Of a stretch of DNA of 5,985 nucleotides, positions 1 through 4,889 are shown one piece after another. Below the pieces are notes generated by a model. The model saw only the letters and a list, made by a program, of their open reading frames with translations. It was not told the DNA's origin and ran no database searches. Origin of the DNA: Deltaproteobacteria bacterium (GTDB taxonomy: Bacteria > Desulfobacterota > Desulfobacteria > Desulfobacterales > Desulfatirhabdiaceae); contig JAPLJE010000063.1 of NCBI GenBank assembly GCA_026388755.1, positions 1 through 5,985 of the forward strand, given 5' to 3'. The position numbers and the translations under genes were made by a program. How positions within the stretch are numbered: position 1 is the stretch's first letter; every line of letters starts with the position of its first letter.

Positions 1-819
1 CCGCCCAACATCATGATCGGATCCTATGCCAAACTGTCTTTCGTCGATTTTATTATGAATCTGTCCCTGGTCAATGTATTTGGCCTTGCTATTACGATCG
101 TCTATTTCCTGTACTGGTATAAAAAAGACTACCTGAAGGCCCAGGTGGGAGACGTGGGAAAGATGATCGAAAAGCTTCGGAATGAATACAAAATCACCAA
201 CAAGAGCCTTTTGATACAATGCGGGACCATTCTTGGGATAGTCATTTTTCTTTTCATCATTCACGGCGTACTGCACATGGAGCCCAGCATCGCAGCCATG
301 ATCGGAGCGGCCATATTGGTGGTGATCAGTAAGGTGGATATCGTCGAAATGCTTGAAAAAGAAATCGAGTGGCCCACGCTGATTTTTTTCATCATGCTCT
401 TTATGGTCGTTGCCGGGGCCGAGGAAACCGGCCTCATCCAGATCATCGCCAGTTGGGTCAAGGATATCTCCAAAGGTAACCTCGTAGTGGCTATTCTCAT
501 GATCCTGTGGGTGTCTGCCCTGGCATCCGCAATTATCGACAACATCCCGTTCACCGCCACCATGCTGCCGATAGTGGGGTATCTGACGACCGTCATCCCC
601 GGAGCCCAGAGCGGCGTATTGTGGTGGGCCCTGTCCCTGGGGGCCTGTCTGGGCGGAAACGGCACCATGATCGGGGCCAGCGCCAATGTGGTCACCGTGG
701 GCATGGCCGAACGGGCCGGATATCCCATCTCCTTCATGGCTTACCTGAAGGCGGCCTTTATCCCGATGATTATTACCATCATCATGTGTTCCGGATGGTT
801 GCTGCTTGTGGAAATGTAA
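1..819 (+). CDS. ArsB/NhaD-type ion transporter (SLC13/CitMHS-like permease), C-terminal part
   Basis: The gene is cut by the left window edge; 272 residues remain, ending at TAA 817-819. It is an integral inner-membrane protein of the ion transporter superfamily that includes ArsB, NhaD and the P protein. The first visible residues, PPNIMIGS, are the end of the conserved loop closing the first half of these two-repeat carriers. The matching loop of the second half is GGNGTMIGASANV at residues 218-230. A short charged stretch (about 41-70) separates the halves and would be cytoplasmic. Hydrophobic spans are seen near residues 23-39, 70-90, 95-110, 125-140, 160-178, 185-200, 205-220 and 250-270. 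SAIIDNIPFTATMLP (177-191) is the conserved unwound-helix motif. The substrate cannot be read from sequence: sodium/proton exchange, a carboxylate, or arsenite are all possible. A Usp gene follows 74 bases downstream on the same strand, probably in the same transcript. The family call is firm and the substrate is open. Confidence 0.88.
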   Translation, partial: PPNIMIGSYAKLSFVDFIMNLSLVNVFGLAITIVYFLYWYKKDYLKAQVGDVGKMIEKLRNEYKITNKSLLIQCGTILGIVIFLFIIHGVLHMEPSIAAMIGAAILVVISKVDIVEMLEKEIEWPTLIFFIMLFMVVAGAEETGLIQIIASWVKDISKGNLVVAILMILWVSALASAIIDNIPFTATMLPIVGYLTTVIPGAQSGVLWWALSLGACLGGNGTMIGASANVVTVGMAERAGYPISFMAYLKAAFIPMIITIIMCSGWLLLVEM

Positions 820-846
820 AAAGACAATGCGGCTCGGATGCATTGA

Positions 847-861
847 AGGCAGATCCTGCCT
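847..861. repeat. Short perfect hairpin in the transporter-usp gap
   Basis: AGGCAG-ATC-CTGCCT is a 6-bp perfect inverted repeat with a 3-base loop in the 74-base gap between the transporter stop and the Usp start. No T tract follows, so it is not a standard intrinsic terminator. It could be an RNA-processing or attenuation hairpin between the two genes, or chance. Confidence 0.35.
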
Positions 862-893
862 GAGTCGTCATAATCAGAAACATAGGATTCAAT

Positions 894-1334
894 ATGGATT
901 ACACAACAATTGTATGTGGAGTGACAGGATCCCTGCATTCCCAGAAAGCAGCGCTCGAAGCGGCGGTTCTGGCCAGTAAATCTCAGACCGCACTGGTTTA
1001 CGTCTATGTTGTGGATGTTTCTTTTTTAAGACGGGGCAGCGGTTCCATGACCTCCGGAGCAGTGGCGGACTCACTGGACAAGCTGGGTGCGCAGATTCTG
1101 GACATTGCCGAAGAAATCGCCAAAACGCAAGGCGTGGTCCCAAAGAAAATCCTCAGAAAAGGGCCGGTTCTGGATGTATTGAAACAGGTTATTCAGGAGG
1201 AAAACGCCGATCTATTGGTGCTGGGTCATGAAGATCGGACATTTTTCGAAAAAGCCCTCTTTAAGGGAGACGTCGAAGATCACCTGGAAGAACTGAAAAA
1301 ACAAACCGGCGCCGAAGTGACGGTTATCCGCTGA
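894..1334 (+). CDS. Universal stress protein, UspA family
   Basis: A 146-residue single-domain cytoplasmic protein with the Usp alpha/beta fold pattern: an N-terminal strand TTIVCGVTGS (4-13), helix AALEAAVLAS (19-28), a strand VYVYVVDVSF (35-44), and a C-terminal strand ADLLVLGH (105-112). The start is supported by AGGA at 884-887, six bases upstream. In ATP-binding members the last strand is followed by G-x2-G-x9-G-S/T. Here it reads G111-H-E-D114 and later K-G125-D, so the second glycine and the serine are lost. Nucleotide binding is therefore doubtful, and the protein may belong to the non-ATP-binding class. A Usp directly behind an ion transporter usually suggests a partner or regulator of that transporter; this is inference from position. 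It converges on the leftward sigma fragment, with 81 bases between the two stop codons and no convincing terminator seen there. Confidence 0.87.
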   Translation: MDYTTIVCGVTGSLHSQKAALEAAVLASKSQTALVYVYVVDVSFLRRGSGSMTSGAVADSLDKLGAQILDIAEEIAKTQGVVPKKILRKGPVLDVLKQVIQEENADLLVLGHEDRTFFEKALFKGDVEDHLEELKKQTGAEVTVIR

Positions 1335-1415
1335 ATCACGAAAAGGGGGAGCAGAGCCGAATTTAAACCCGAAGCTGCAATACAGAGGGGAAATGGGGCT
1401 CAGTAAAAATCCCCC

Positions 1416-1706
1416 CTAAGTTGCAACGGTCTTCTCCCCGATCCGGACAAAGAGGCTTTTTCGGTCACAGGCCAGAACATTTCGATCATCCCGGTAAAAG
1501 ACACAGGCCATCGACAATTCCTTTTTCAGTTGTGACCGGGCGCGGTGCAGCCGGATCTTGGCCGCCTGAAGGCTCAATCCGAGGATATCCGCGATTTCAG
1601 CATCTTTCATCCCCTCCAGCTCGCTGAGGACGATAACGCTCCGGAAGCCTTCCGGAAGGGTTTCGATGATCTCCCGGATGCATCCATTCATCTCCTGTCG
1701 GATCAT
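1416..1706 (-). pseudogene. ECF-type sigma factor remnant: region 4 only, region 2 missing
   Basis: The 96 residues are the C-terminal part of an RNA polymerase sigma-70/ECF factor. TLPEGFRSVIVLSELEG (16-32) is the usual entry to region 4.2, and the helix-turn-helix that reads the -35 element is DAEIADILGLS...AAKIRLHRAR (35-57). Region 2 (core binding, -10 recognition) is absent, although complete ECF factors are about 170-200 residues. The open frame runs upstream to 1760, just after an in-frame TGA, and still reads sigma-like (linker TASTEQRMIRQEMN). This suggests the original gene extended further. ATG 1706 has GGAG six bases upstream, so the fragment could still be translated. The tail holds two cysteines (C68, C80, in ACVFYRDDRNVLACDRK), a possible metal or redox site. 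A 27-codon ORF occupies the place where region 2 should be. Probably non-functional as a sigma factor; an isolated region 4 acting as a competitor is possible but unproven. Confidence 0.75.
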
Positions 1707-1749
1707 CCGCTGCTCCGTGGAAGCTGTCTGCTCGCCGGTCCAGACGTCC

Positions 1750-1833
1750 TTATTGATTCTTCATCTTCTGCCGATCGGTCTCCGACATGCCGCTGCAGAA
1801 ACCTTGCATCATACTACCAAACTTTTTTTCCAT
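1750..1833 (-). CDS. 27-residue Met/Lys-rich small ORF with a strong ribosome binding site
   Basis: This ORF starts at ATG 1833 and stops at TAA 1750-1752. It begins MEKKFGSMMQGFCSG and continues with a charged MSETDRQKMKNQ tail. AAGGAGGT lies five bases upstream, the best ribosome binding site in this part of the window, which argues for real translation. The MMxxxCxxGMS pattern resembles short cysteine- and methionine-rich proteins that I associate, from memory only, with metal-handling gene clusters; those usually carry further Cys residues after the point where this one ends. It lies 70 bases downstream of arsM on the same strand and just upstream of the sigma region 4 remnant, whose reading frame overlaps its last codons in a different frame. 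It may be a complete peptide, or the 5' stub of a longer gene truncated by the deletion that removed the front of the sigma gene. No function is assigned. Confidence 0.55.
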   Translation of the reverse strand: MEKKFGSMMQGFCSGMSETDRQKMKNQ

Positions 1834-1838
1834 TTCTG

Positions 1839-1846
1839 ACCTCCTT
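1839..1846 (-). promoter_or_regulatory. Ribosome binding site of the 27-codon ORF
   Basis: AAGGAGGT on the minus strand is a near-perfect anti-16S match ending five bases before ATG 1833. It is the main reason for calling the short ORF. Confidence 0.7.
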
Positions 1847-1903
1847 TTGTTAATCATTGTTTATTCTATAGACGAATGGAGAGAAGAAAAGGATACTTCT
1901 TTT

Positions 1904-2740
1904 TTATTTTTTTTTGACGGCGGAAACCTTGATGCTGACAATGGAAGCGGAGAGTTGTTCAGCCACATTCTGTAGCGTATCGGAACCCAGCGACAAATTT
2001 GTTGCAGCCGGATGGCTGACCAGATCCTGTATGGGGAACAGGGTTTCACCGATGATTTGAACGTCCTGAAAACCGGCCTCACGGATGGCCTTGAGATAAT
2101 GGTCCTTCAGATCCGCTCCGGAAACACATCCGATATAGGCTTCAACAGACGCTTTCACGATGTCTGGAAGCGGCTTGAGTAAAACGATATCAGACACCAT
2201 CAGACGGCCACCCGGCTTGAGGACCCGAAAAGCCTCCTGAAAAACCCTTCCTTTATCGGGAGAGAGGTTAATGACGCAGTTGGATATGATGATATCCGCG
2301 ATATTGTCGGCGACGGGCAGGTTCTCGATCTCCCCCAATCTGAACTCCACATTGGCATATCCGCCTTTGCGTGCGTTCTGCCTGGCCTTGTCCAGCATCT
2401 CAGGCGTCATATCCACGCCGATGACCCGGCCGCTATGGCCCACTTGGCGGCCAGCCAGAAAACAATCAAATCCGGCGCCCGAACCCAGATCAACCACCGT
2501 TTCCCCTACCCGCAAAGAGGCCAGGGCGATGGGGTTTCCACAACCCAGACCGAGATTCGCCCCTTCAGGAACATTTTTCAGATCTTCATCGCTATACCCG
2601 ATATCTCTGCTAATGATCTTCACGGTCTGTTCGCTGCCACAGCATGAAGCCGAAGGAAAACAGCAGGATCCTGCTGTTTTTGCAATTCTGGCATAGCCGT
2701 CCCGGACGGACTTCTTGATTTCTTCCTGTTTCATTTTCAT
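1904..2740 (-). CDS. arsM: Arsenite S-adenosylmethionine methyltransferase
   Basis: A 278-residue cytoplasmic enzyme that methylates As(III), bound as a thiol complex, using S-adenosylmethionine. This gives methylated and finally volatile arsenicals and serves detoxification. The N terminus has the family opening VRDGYARIA (12-20), then two Cys pairs (C26/C27, C33/C34 in the CCG motif). LGLGCGNP (63-70) carries the first conserved As-binding cysteine, C67. The SAM site is VVDLGSGAGFD (82-92) with GVDMTPEML (108-116). ISNCVINLSPDK (152-163) carries C155, and GCVSGAD (204-210) carries C205. The three cysteines C67, C155 and C205 match the essential set of characterised ArsM proteins. Length is normal. 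AAGGAGG (2744-2750) lies three bases before ATG 2740 and nine before the second ATG at 2734, so MKQEEIKK from 2734 is an equally good start. The last codons before TAA are an A9 run encoding KKK. It lies 24 bases behind the AbrB-type gene, so the two are co-transcribed. No arsR or arsC is visible nearby. Confidence 0.93.
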   Translation of the reverse strand: MKMKQEEIKKSVRDGYARIAKTAGSCCFPSASCCGSEQTVKIISRDIGYSDEDLKNVPEGANLGLGCGNPIALASLRVGETVVDLGSGAGFDCFLAGRQVGHSGRVIGVDMTPEMLDKARQNARKGGYANVEFRLGEIENLPVADNIADIIISNCVINLSPDKGRVFQEAFRVLKPGGRLMVSDIVLLKPLPDIVKASVEAYIGCVSGADLKDHYLKAIREAGFQDVQIIGETLFPIQDLVSHPAATNLSLGSDTLQNVAEQLSASIVSIKVSAVKKK

Positions 2741-2743
2741 ATT

Positions 2744-2750
2744 CCTCCTT
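2744..2750 (-). promoter_or_regulatory. Ribosome binding site of arsM
   Basis: AAGGAGG on the minus strand. Its spacing is three bases to ATG 2740 and nine to the in-frame ATG 2734. The usual 5-9 base spacing favours the second ATG slightly. Confidence 0.7.
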
Positions 2751-2764
2751 GACGAATTAATTGA

Positions 2765-3046
2765 TTATCCTGAAAACACACCACTCATAACCGGGCTGAG
2801 AAATTCCCTGACCCGTTCGGCAAGATTATCGGCCTTGATCAGCGTCAGGCAGCAGATCTCTCCATCCTTTTCCCAGGTGATTAGAGCCAGCTTGTCTCCG
2901 GGTTTGATGTTCGCCTTATCCCGCAGTTCCTTGGGAAGCACCATCTGGCCCCGCTCATCAACGCTGATCAGGGATTCGACTTTACAGCAGCTCATGGCAT
3001 TGCCTGAAGTTTCACAGCAGGCTGTCTTTGACTTGTCCTTGCTCAT
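2765..3046 (-). CDS. AbrB/MazE/SpoVT-family DNA-binding protein, cysteine-rich (possibly HgcAB-associated type)
   Basis: A 93-residue protein with the swapped-hairpin AbrB fold at about residues 26-60: LISVDERGQMVLPKELRDKA followed by NIKPGDKLALITW. The fold forms a dimeric DNA-binding barrel. Ahead of it is a short hydrophilic leader with two Cys pairs (C10/C11, C20/C21), and a third pair (C65/C66, EICCLTLI) lies just after the fold. These vicinal cysteines are unusual for AbrB proteins and suit binding of thiophilic As(III) or Hg(II)-like ions; that is inference. The sequence resembles, from memory, AbrB-like proteins annotated as HgcAB-associated or lying beside SAM methyltransferases. The start MSKDKSK at 3046 is chosen because GGAGGG (3053-3058) lies six bases upstream; a longer frame to 3082 lacks a comparable site. 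It is the first gene behind the palindromic promoter at 3084-3136 and is followed after 24 bases by arsM. It is the natural candidate for autoregulating the operon. Confidence 0.85.
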   Translation of the reverse strand: MSKDKSKTACCETSGNAMSCCKVESLISVDERGQMVLPKELRDKANIKPGDKLALITWEKDGEICCLTLIKADNLAERVREFLSPVMSGVFSG

Positions 3047-3052
3047 TTTTTT

Positions 3053-3058
3053 CCCTCC
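3053..3058 (-). promoter_or_regulatory. Ribosome binding site deciding the AbrB start
   Basis: GGAGGG on the minus strand lies six bases before ATG 3046, and an A-rich spacer follows. It favours the 93-residue product over the 105-residue frame that opens at 3082. Confidence 0.7.
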
Positions 3059-3066
3059 AATGATTA

Positions 3067-3095
3067 TTGTAACAAAACACATAAATCAGTATATT
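3067..3095 (+). promoter_or_regulatory. Possible weaker rightward promoter sharing the same operator
   Basis: On the + strand TTGTAA (3067-3072) lies 17 bases before TATATT (3090-3095), the copy of the -10 sequence in the left arm of the inverted repeat. It would start near 3102 and read into the coding-like remnant that opens at ATG 3126. The -35 matches consensus at four of six positions. The -10 follows automatically from the repeat symmetry, so the evidence is limited. Confidence 0.3.
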
Positions 3096-3119
3096 CAGAT
3101 CAATCAGAATATACTGATT
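3084..3119. promoter_or_regulatory. Long inverted repeat, probable operator of the AbrB-arsM operon
   Basis: AATCAGTATATTC (3084-3096) and GAATATACTGATT (3107-3119) are perfect 13-bp inverted arms around a 10-base centre that itself contains GAT/ATC (3098-3100, 3103-3105). Read another way, it holds two 16-bp dyads of the form ATCAG-N6-CTGAT. The right one (3103-3118) is perfect and the left one (3085-3100) has one mismatch (CAGAT); their centres are 18 bp apart, suiting two dimers. It overlaps the -10 box and predicted start of the leftward promoter, so a bound protein would repress. Candidate binders are the AbrB protein encoded next door or an ArsR-type repressor encoded elsewhere. Confidence 0.75.
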
Positions 3120-3136
3120 ATAACGATGTTTGTCAA
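3108..3136 (-). promoter_or_regulatory. Near-consensus sigma-70 promoter for the AbrB-arsM operon
   Basis: On the minus strand TTGACA (3131-3136) is separated by exactly 17 bases from TATATT (3108-3113): a perfect -35 and a -10 one base from consensus. Transcription should begin near 3101 and give a leader of about 55 bases before the AbrB ATG at 3046. The -10 box is part of the inverted repeat at 3084-3119. A promoter this strong with an operator across its -10 suggests an inducible, normally silent operon. Confidence 0.75.
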
Positions 3137-3402
3137 GAGGTATCTATGGCTTCTTCCGGACCGCTCAGGAGGGGGTCTTCAACTTTTGATGGAGTCGCAG
3201 GATTCCTTCTGGGCGTGGGAACTGTGGAAATACTACCTTGTCGATGGGCGGGCCGCCTGAAGTGGCAAACCGTTATCGGCAAAGACAGGAGAATTTGTAC
3301 GAGGCTATGCAGATTGTGCGGAAGACCCAGAGGGATATACGTGATGACGGTAGAGCGAAGTATGGCGGAACACCCAATGATGTCTATGTAAGTAGAATCA
3401 AA
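3126..3402 (+). pseudogene. Unrecognised coding-like remnant in two frames
   Basis: This is the only stretch of the window without a recognised gene (about 270 bases between the arsM-operon promoter and the receiver-domain stop). On the + strand, 3126-3257 reads as a plausible protein (MFVKRYLWLLP, then MESQDSFWAWELWKYYLVD) and meets TGA at 3258-3260. The next frame, from 3259, continues EVANRYRQRQENLYEAMQ and QIVRKTQRDIRDDGR up to about NDVYVSRIK at 3402. Removing the single T at 3258 joins the two into one uninterrupted sequence. The second part is charged, amphipathic and helix-like. I do not recognise the family. There is no clear ribosome binding site before ATG 3126 and no clear end. 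It may be a decayed gene once transcribed away from the AbrB operon, or chance. No tRNA, repeat or terminator was seen in the interval. Confidence 0.3.
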
Positions 3403-3408
3403 TGGGAG

Positions 3409-3843
3409 TTATGTTTGTTTGTCCAAAATCCTCCGGATGGTTTCAGCCAAACCTTGCCTGTGAAGCGGTTTATAAACAAAGGCCGCAATTCCAGAATTGG
3501 CGCCTTTTTCTTCCGCGACGCACGTGCTGAAGCCGGTGCAAAGGATGAACGGTGTGCGCGGATTGATGGCCCGAATGTTCAGAGCCAGCTCTTGCCCGGT
3601 CATGTTGGGCATCATTTGATCGGAGATGATCAAATCGAACCGTTCCGGATTGGCACGGAAGACATTCAATGCCTCCAGACTGCCGGTTCTGGCGATGACG
3701 GTATACCCGAGACTTTCGATCATCTCACGGGTTATTTCCAGAACAAAATCCTCATCATCCACCAGAAGAATGGTTTCCCTGCCAACAGGAAGGGCCGTCT
3801 CTACCGCAATTACTTGTTCCGGGTCGTTTTCAAGGCGAGGGAA
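3409..3843 (-). CDS. Receiver domain fragment of the broken hybrid kinase
   Basis: This piece holds a complete response-regulator receiver domain and is the C-terminal part of the hybrid kinase. From the junction it reads FPRLENDPEQV, a short linker, then GRETILLVDDEDF with the acidic pair. The phospho-acceptor aspartate is in DLIISDQMMPNMTG (codon 3621-3619). The signalling Thr is in ILCTGF and the conserved Lys in FVYKPL. No output domain follows, and the gene ends LDKQT at TAA 3409-3411. The internal GTG at 3762 could be called as a start, but it would remove the first strand (ETILLV) of the domain, so it is not a true gene start. If produced separately the domain might act as a single-domain receiver, but no ribosome binding site supports this. 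Confidence 0.7.
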   Translation of the reverse strand, partial: FPRLENDPEQVIAVETALPVGRETILLVDDEDFVLEITREMIESLGYTVIARTGSLEALNVFRANPERFDLIISDQMMPNMTGQELALNIRAINPRTPFILCTGFSTCVAEEKGANSGIAAFVYKPLHRQGLAETIRRILDKQT

Positions 3844-4889
3844 AGCCCCAGGCCGGTGCCTTCCCCATGTCCCTTGGTGGTGAAATAGGGATCGAAAATT
3901 TTTTCCAGGATGTGCGGTGTCATGCCGTGGCCGGTATCGGCCACGGTCAGCCTGACATATTCGCCTTCCATCAGATCGGAATACGCTGAAAGATCTTTCT
4001 TGCCGATTTGAACGTTGGCGATGGCAATGGTGAGCGTGCCGCCTTTTTCATGCATGGCATGGGCGGCATTGGTGCACAGGTTCATGAGCACCTGGTGAAT
4101 CTGGGTGGGATCAGCCAGGATAGCGCCGGTTTCTTCAGTGATATCGATCTGAAAGTGAGTGGTGGAGGGGATGGAAGCCTGCAGGAGTTTCAATGCCTCC
4201 AAAACGATCGGCCGGATCTGGAGCGGTTTTTTGGCCTGTTCTCTTTGTCGGCTGAAGGTCAGGATCTGATTGACCAGGTCTTTGGCCCGCTCGCTGGCCT
4301 GAATGACGCGGGTGAGGCGTTTTTCAATCATGCAGCCTTTGGGAGTCTCGAACAAACACATTTCCGTGTATCCCATGATGCCTGACAGAAGGTTGTTGAA
4401 ATCGTGGGCGATACCGCCCGCCAGGGTGCCGATGGACTCCATTTTCAGGGCCTGCCTGAAATGGGCTTCCAGGCGTTTTTTTTCCGTGATGTCCCGCAGA
4501 ACCACCAAAATGCCGGAAGGTTTGCCTTCATGGTCGTCAAAACGGGAAGCGCTGGCACTGACATCCAGAACGTGTCCGTCCTTGGTCAATCGCCGGGTTT
4601 CGAATCCGTGAACAGGCCTGCCTTTAAGAGCGACTTCTTCGATAAGGTAAAGCGTTGATTCCCTTTCAGACTCCGGTGTAAAGGAAATTTCTTGACCATC
4701 CAATTCCGCCTGGGTCCAGCCAAACAGTTGTGTAAATACCGGACTGATGTATTTTATATTGCCCGTCAGATCATACAGCACGATGGCGTCGGCGGAAGAA
4801 TGGAGCAGAGAACGATAGACTTCTTCCGCCTTCCGGGATTCCTCATAGAGTTTCCTGAACTGTTCTTCGCTTTGTTTGAGATCCGCTTT
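3810..4889 (-). CDS. PAS, phospho-acceptor and truncated ATPase part of the broken hybrid kinase
   Basis: The frame opens directly after an in-frame TGA at 4892-4890, with no usable start until GTG 4783-4779 (position 4781 is the first base of that codon), so it depends on the upstream piece. In order it shows a linker helix (LKQSEEQFRKLYEESRKAEE), a PAS domain (AIVLYDLTGNIKYISPVF through VVLRDITEKK), and the HisKA H-box (ESIGTLAGGIAHDFNN) with the phospho-acceptor His at codon 4406-4404. The ATPase then follows with N box (LMNLCTNAAHAM), G1 (VADTGHGM), F box (IFDPYFTTKG) and G2 (GEGTGLGLS). After G2 the sequence becomes LALKTTRNK and stops at 3810, so the final strands and helix of the Bergerat fold are missing. 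Catalytic motifs are otherwise intact. A folded, active kinase is unlikely without the missing segment. Confidence 0.75.
   Translation of the reverse strand, partial: KADLKQSEEQFRKLYEESRKAEEVYRSLLHSSADAIVLYDLTGNIKYISPVFTQLFGWTQAELDGQEISFTPESERESTLYLIEEVALKGRPVHGFETRRLTKDGHVLDVSASASRFDDHEGKPSGILVVLRDITEKKRLEAHFRQALKMESIGTLAGGIAHDFNNLLSGIMGYTEMCLFETPKGCMIEKRLTRVIQASERAKDLVNQILTFSRQREQAKKPLQIRPIVLEALKLLQASIPSTTHFQIDITEETGAILADPTQIHQVLMNLCTNAAHAMHEKGGTLTIAIANVQIGKKDLSAYSDLMEGEYVRLTVADTGHGMTPHILEKIFDPYFTTKGHGEGTGLGLSLALKTTRNK

Noticed and set aside
261..737. 158-codon minus-strand open frame inside the transporter gene
   Set aside because: It is the antisense of a clear membrane-protein gene, with low-complexity Met/Thr/Ile-rich translation, no ribosome binding site and no recognisable domain.
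1335..1415. Bidirectional terminator between the converging usp and sigma remnant
   Set aside because: GGGG and CCCC runs at 1395-1416 could pair over 4 bp only, with no proper U tract on either strand.
1900..1915. T-rich run at the end of arsM as an intrinsic terminator
   Set aside because: On the + strand there is no GC-rich stem before it and no gene needing it. On the minus strand it is an A run inside the arsM C-terminal Lys codons, and the flanking AGAAG/CTTCT pairing is only 5 bp.
2271..2696. 141-codon + strand open frame inside arsM
   Set aside because: Antisense shadow of arsM; the translation is Pro/Ser/Arg-rich with no family resemblance.
3047..3082. Longer AbrB start at 3082 (adds MCFVTIIIGGKK)
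   Set aside because: The extension covers the GGAGGG ribosome binding site of ATG 3046, has none of its own, and runs toward the palindromic operator.
3117..3136. TATAAT at 3117-3122 (minus) as the -10 partner of TTGACA 3131-3136
   Set aside because: The spacing would be only 8 bases. TATATT at 3108-3113 has the ideal 17-base spacing.
3409..3762. Stand-alone response regulator starting at GTG 3762
   Set aside because: That start cuts off the first beta strand (ETILLV) of the receiver fold. The frame continues upstream as a linker to the kinase, so it is part of the broken hybrid kinase.
4008..4385. 125-codon + strand open frame inside the kinase
   Set aside because: Antisense of the HisKA/ATPase region, which shows conserved H, N, G1 and G2 boxes on the minus strand.
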